A stretch of 7,189 bases of DNA. Source: Actinosomnolentus pattersoniae (SeqCode). Lineage in GTDB: Bacteria; Actinomycetota; UBA4738. The stretch spans positions 1 through 7,189 of the forward strand of contig JACDCJ010000102.1 in assembly GCA_013817655.1 (NCBI GenBank). Reading direction: 5' to 3'. The notes beneath the pieces were generated by a model, which saw nothing but the letters and a program-made list of their open reading frames with translations, was not told the origin of the DNA and searched no databases. The first letter of the stretch is position 1. Every line of letters starts with the position of its first letter. Made by a program: the position numbers and the translations under genes. Positions 5,811 to 7,189 of this stretch are shown one piece after another.

Positions 5811-7189
5811 GCCGATCGGGCAGGACCCTCCTCGACTCGCCGGCCGCCAGAGCCCCCGAGCATCCCGCCTGGGGGCCGCCGAACTCCACCCAACGGCCAC
5901 GGATGGTTCGGAATCCCCGTCTGTGGCGCGTGATCCGGGAGCGCCCCGTGATCACAGGCACTCAGGCCCAGACGCTCGCAACGGTGGCGGTCTTTGGGGC
6001 CATCGCCACCGTGCTGCTCATCTACTTCCCGCCCGGGGCGCTGCTGGCCAGCACCACGGCCACGGGGGGGGACATGGGCGCTCACGTGTACGCCCCCTGG
6101 TACATGCGGCACTACCTCTTCCCTCGGGGCCAGGTGGCCGGATGGTCGCCCGGATGGTTCGCCGGGTTTCCGATGTTCTACTTCTACTTCCCGCTGGTGG
6201 CGTCGTTCCAGGCCATCCTGAGCTTCGTCATCCCCTACGCCGTGGCGTTCAAGCTCGGCAGCGCGCTGGGTACTTTCTTCCTGCCGGTCGCCGTTTATCT
6301 GCTTCTGCGGCTCCTGCGCCTGCCGTTCCCCACGCCGCAGATCGGCGCCGTCTTCGGCATGTCGTTCCTGTTCATGGACAGCTTCACGATCTTCGGGGGG
6401 AACATCGCCGGATCGATGGCCGGGGAGTACTCGTACGGCCTCAGCCTGGGGCTCTGCCTGGTCTTCGTCGGCCTCGTTTACCGCATCCTCACCGGGGAAG
6501 GCAGGCCGATCCTCGCCGCGCTCGTCCTGGCGGCAGCGGTCCTGAGCCACCTCGTTCCGGTGATCATGGTCGTTGCGGTGCTCCCTGTCTTCTGGGTCCT
6601 TGGGGTCCGAACCCATGGGAGGCGCCGGACGCTGGGCCGTCTGGCGGTGGTGTTCGGGGTGGCGTTCTGCCTGACCGGCTTCTGGGTCATCCCGTTCCTG
6701 GCTCGCATCTCCTACACGACGAACATGCATTGGACCCAGATAGAAGGGCTGGGCAACCTCTTTCCTCGCGAGATCTGGGCGTACGTCCTGCCGGCGGCCG
6801 CGGGGGCCCTGGTCGCGTTTCTCCGCCGGGACCGGCGGGCGCTGGTGATCGGCTTCATGTTGGCGTTCGGAGCCCTCGCCTACTTCTTCACCCCGCCCGG
6901 ACACGTGTGGAACGGCAGGTTCGTCCCCGTCTGGTACCTGGGCCTCTACTGCTTGGCGGCATACTTTCTCGGCGCGGTGGTTCCGTCGCTATTCAGCCTG
7001 GTGTGGCGGCGCCGCGCCCGGCTCATCGGCGTGCTCACTGTCGCGGCCGTGACTGTGACGGTCCTGGGCTGGATCCTCGCGAGGCGGGACGACACGTTCG
7101 TCGACGACTGGATCAGGACGAACTACGCGGGATACGAGCGACAGGCCGACTGGCCCCAGCTTCGGGAGCTGATGAGCCACGTCAAAGAC
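5807..7189 (+). CDS. Polytopic membrane protein, GT-C-like/6-pyruvoyl-tetrahydropterin synthase-related, 3' partial
   Basis: An open frame of 461 codons runs without a stop to the window edge. The GTG at 5807 overlaps the preceding stop as GTGA, indicating translational coupling. ATG 5903 (residue 33) is an alternative that would drop a disordered, proline-rich N-terminus. About eleven hydrophobic helices are visible, near residues 56-75, 121-143, 147-170, 176-195, 208-228, 235-265, 279-299, 324-340, 345-361, 374-398 and 405-424. After the first helix comes TGGDMGAHVYAPWYM (86-100), with Asp89 in the loop where GT-C glycosyltransferases carry their catalytic acidic residue. Then WSPGWFAGFPMFYFYFP, GGNIAGSMAGEYSYG, WNGRFVPVWYLG and NYAGYERQADWPQLREL follow. 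These are hallmarks of the actinobacterial membrane family labelled 6-pyruvoyl-tetrahydropterin synthase-related, which is probably a lipid-linked sugar transferase. That name is historical; no pterin enzyme domain is seen. The substrate is unknown. Confidence 0.8.
   Translation, partial: MSRSGRTLLDSPAARAPEHPAWGPPNSTQRPRMVRNPRLWRVIRERPVITGTQAQTLATVAVFGAIATVLLIYFPPGALLASTTATGGDMGAHVYAPWYMRHYLFPRGQVAGWSPGWFAGFPMFYFYFPLVASFQAILSFVIPYAVAFKLGSALGTFFLPVAVYLLLRLLRLPFPTPQIGAVFGMSFLFMDSFTIFGGNIAGSMAGEYSYGLSLGLCLVFVGLVYRILTGEGRPILAALVLAAAVLSHLVPVIMVVAVLPVFWVLGVRTHGRRRTLGRLAVVFGVAFCLTGFWVIPFLARISYTTNMHWTQIEGLGNLFPREIWAYVLPAAAGALVAFLRRDRRALVIGFMLAFGALAYFFTPPGHVWNGRFVPVWYLGLYCLAAYFLGAVVPSLFSLVWRRRARLIGVLTVAAVTVTVLGWILARRDDTFVDDWIRTNYAGYERQADWPQLRELMSHVKD

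Noticed and set aside
5669..6904. Long minus-strand open frame of 411 codons opposite the membrane protein
   Set aside because: Its translation is rich in R, E, H, Q, P and D with no recognisable domain. It lies opposite a continuous frame with clear membrane helices and family motifs. It is a GC-rich shadow frame.

Overview
This is a GC-rich chromosomal window that looks actinobacterial. The third codon positions are strongly G/C, GTG starts occur, and the protein families resemble those of soil or environmental Actinomycetota. This is a compositional and family-based impression; no rRNA or marker gene is present to place it further. There are no tRNA or rRNA genes, CRISPR arrays, insertion sequences or phage genes.

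Left part (1-986, + strand): the C-terminal part of a berberine-bridge-type FAD-linked oxidoreductase runs in from outside the window. Its reading frame is broken near bases 44-55, where one base appears to be missing. It is followed after a short gap, and a good ribosome binding site, by a small protein resembling the TfoX N-terminal domain.

Middle (987-3540, - strand): two, possibly three, genes point left. A 37-codon putative small ORF (3427-3540) lies upstream of a secreted seven-repeat FG-GAP (integrin-alpha-like) beta-propeller protein (1802-3376). After 62 bases comes an isocitrate lyase/PEP mutase superfamily enzyme (987-1739), which converges on the TfoX-like gene. Just upstream of the propeller gene is a 7-bp direct repeat with an 11-bp period, set 10 bp from a possible -10 hexamer. 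That is the geometry of an OmpR/PhoB-type response-regulator site.

Right part (3627-7189, + strand): a candidate sigma-70 promoter and a perfect Shine-Dalgarno sequence precede a 99-residue protein resembling the antibiotic biosynthesis monooxygenase (ABM) fold. Then comes a 591-residue single-pass membrane protein with a cytoplasmic alpha/beta domain and a predicted extracellular propeller. Overlapping its stop codon by GTGA is the start of a large polytopic membrane protein of the GT-C/6-pyruvoyl-tetrahydropterin-synthase-related type, which runs off the right edge. The last two genes are probably translationally coupled and may act together at the cell envelope.

No complete, clearly new defence or mobile system is visible. 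The most unusual items are the domain architecture of the 591-residue protein, the tandem-repeat operator candidate, the putative small ORF and the frameshift at the left edge.
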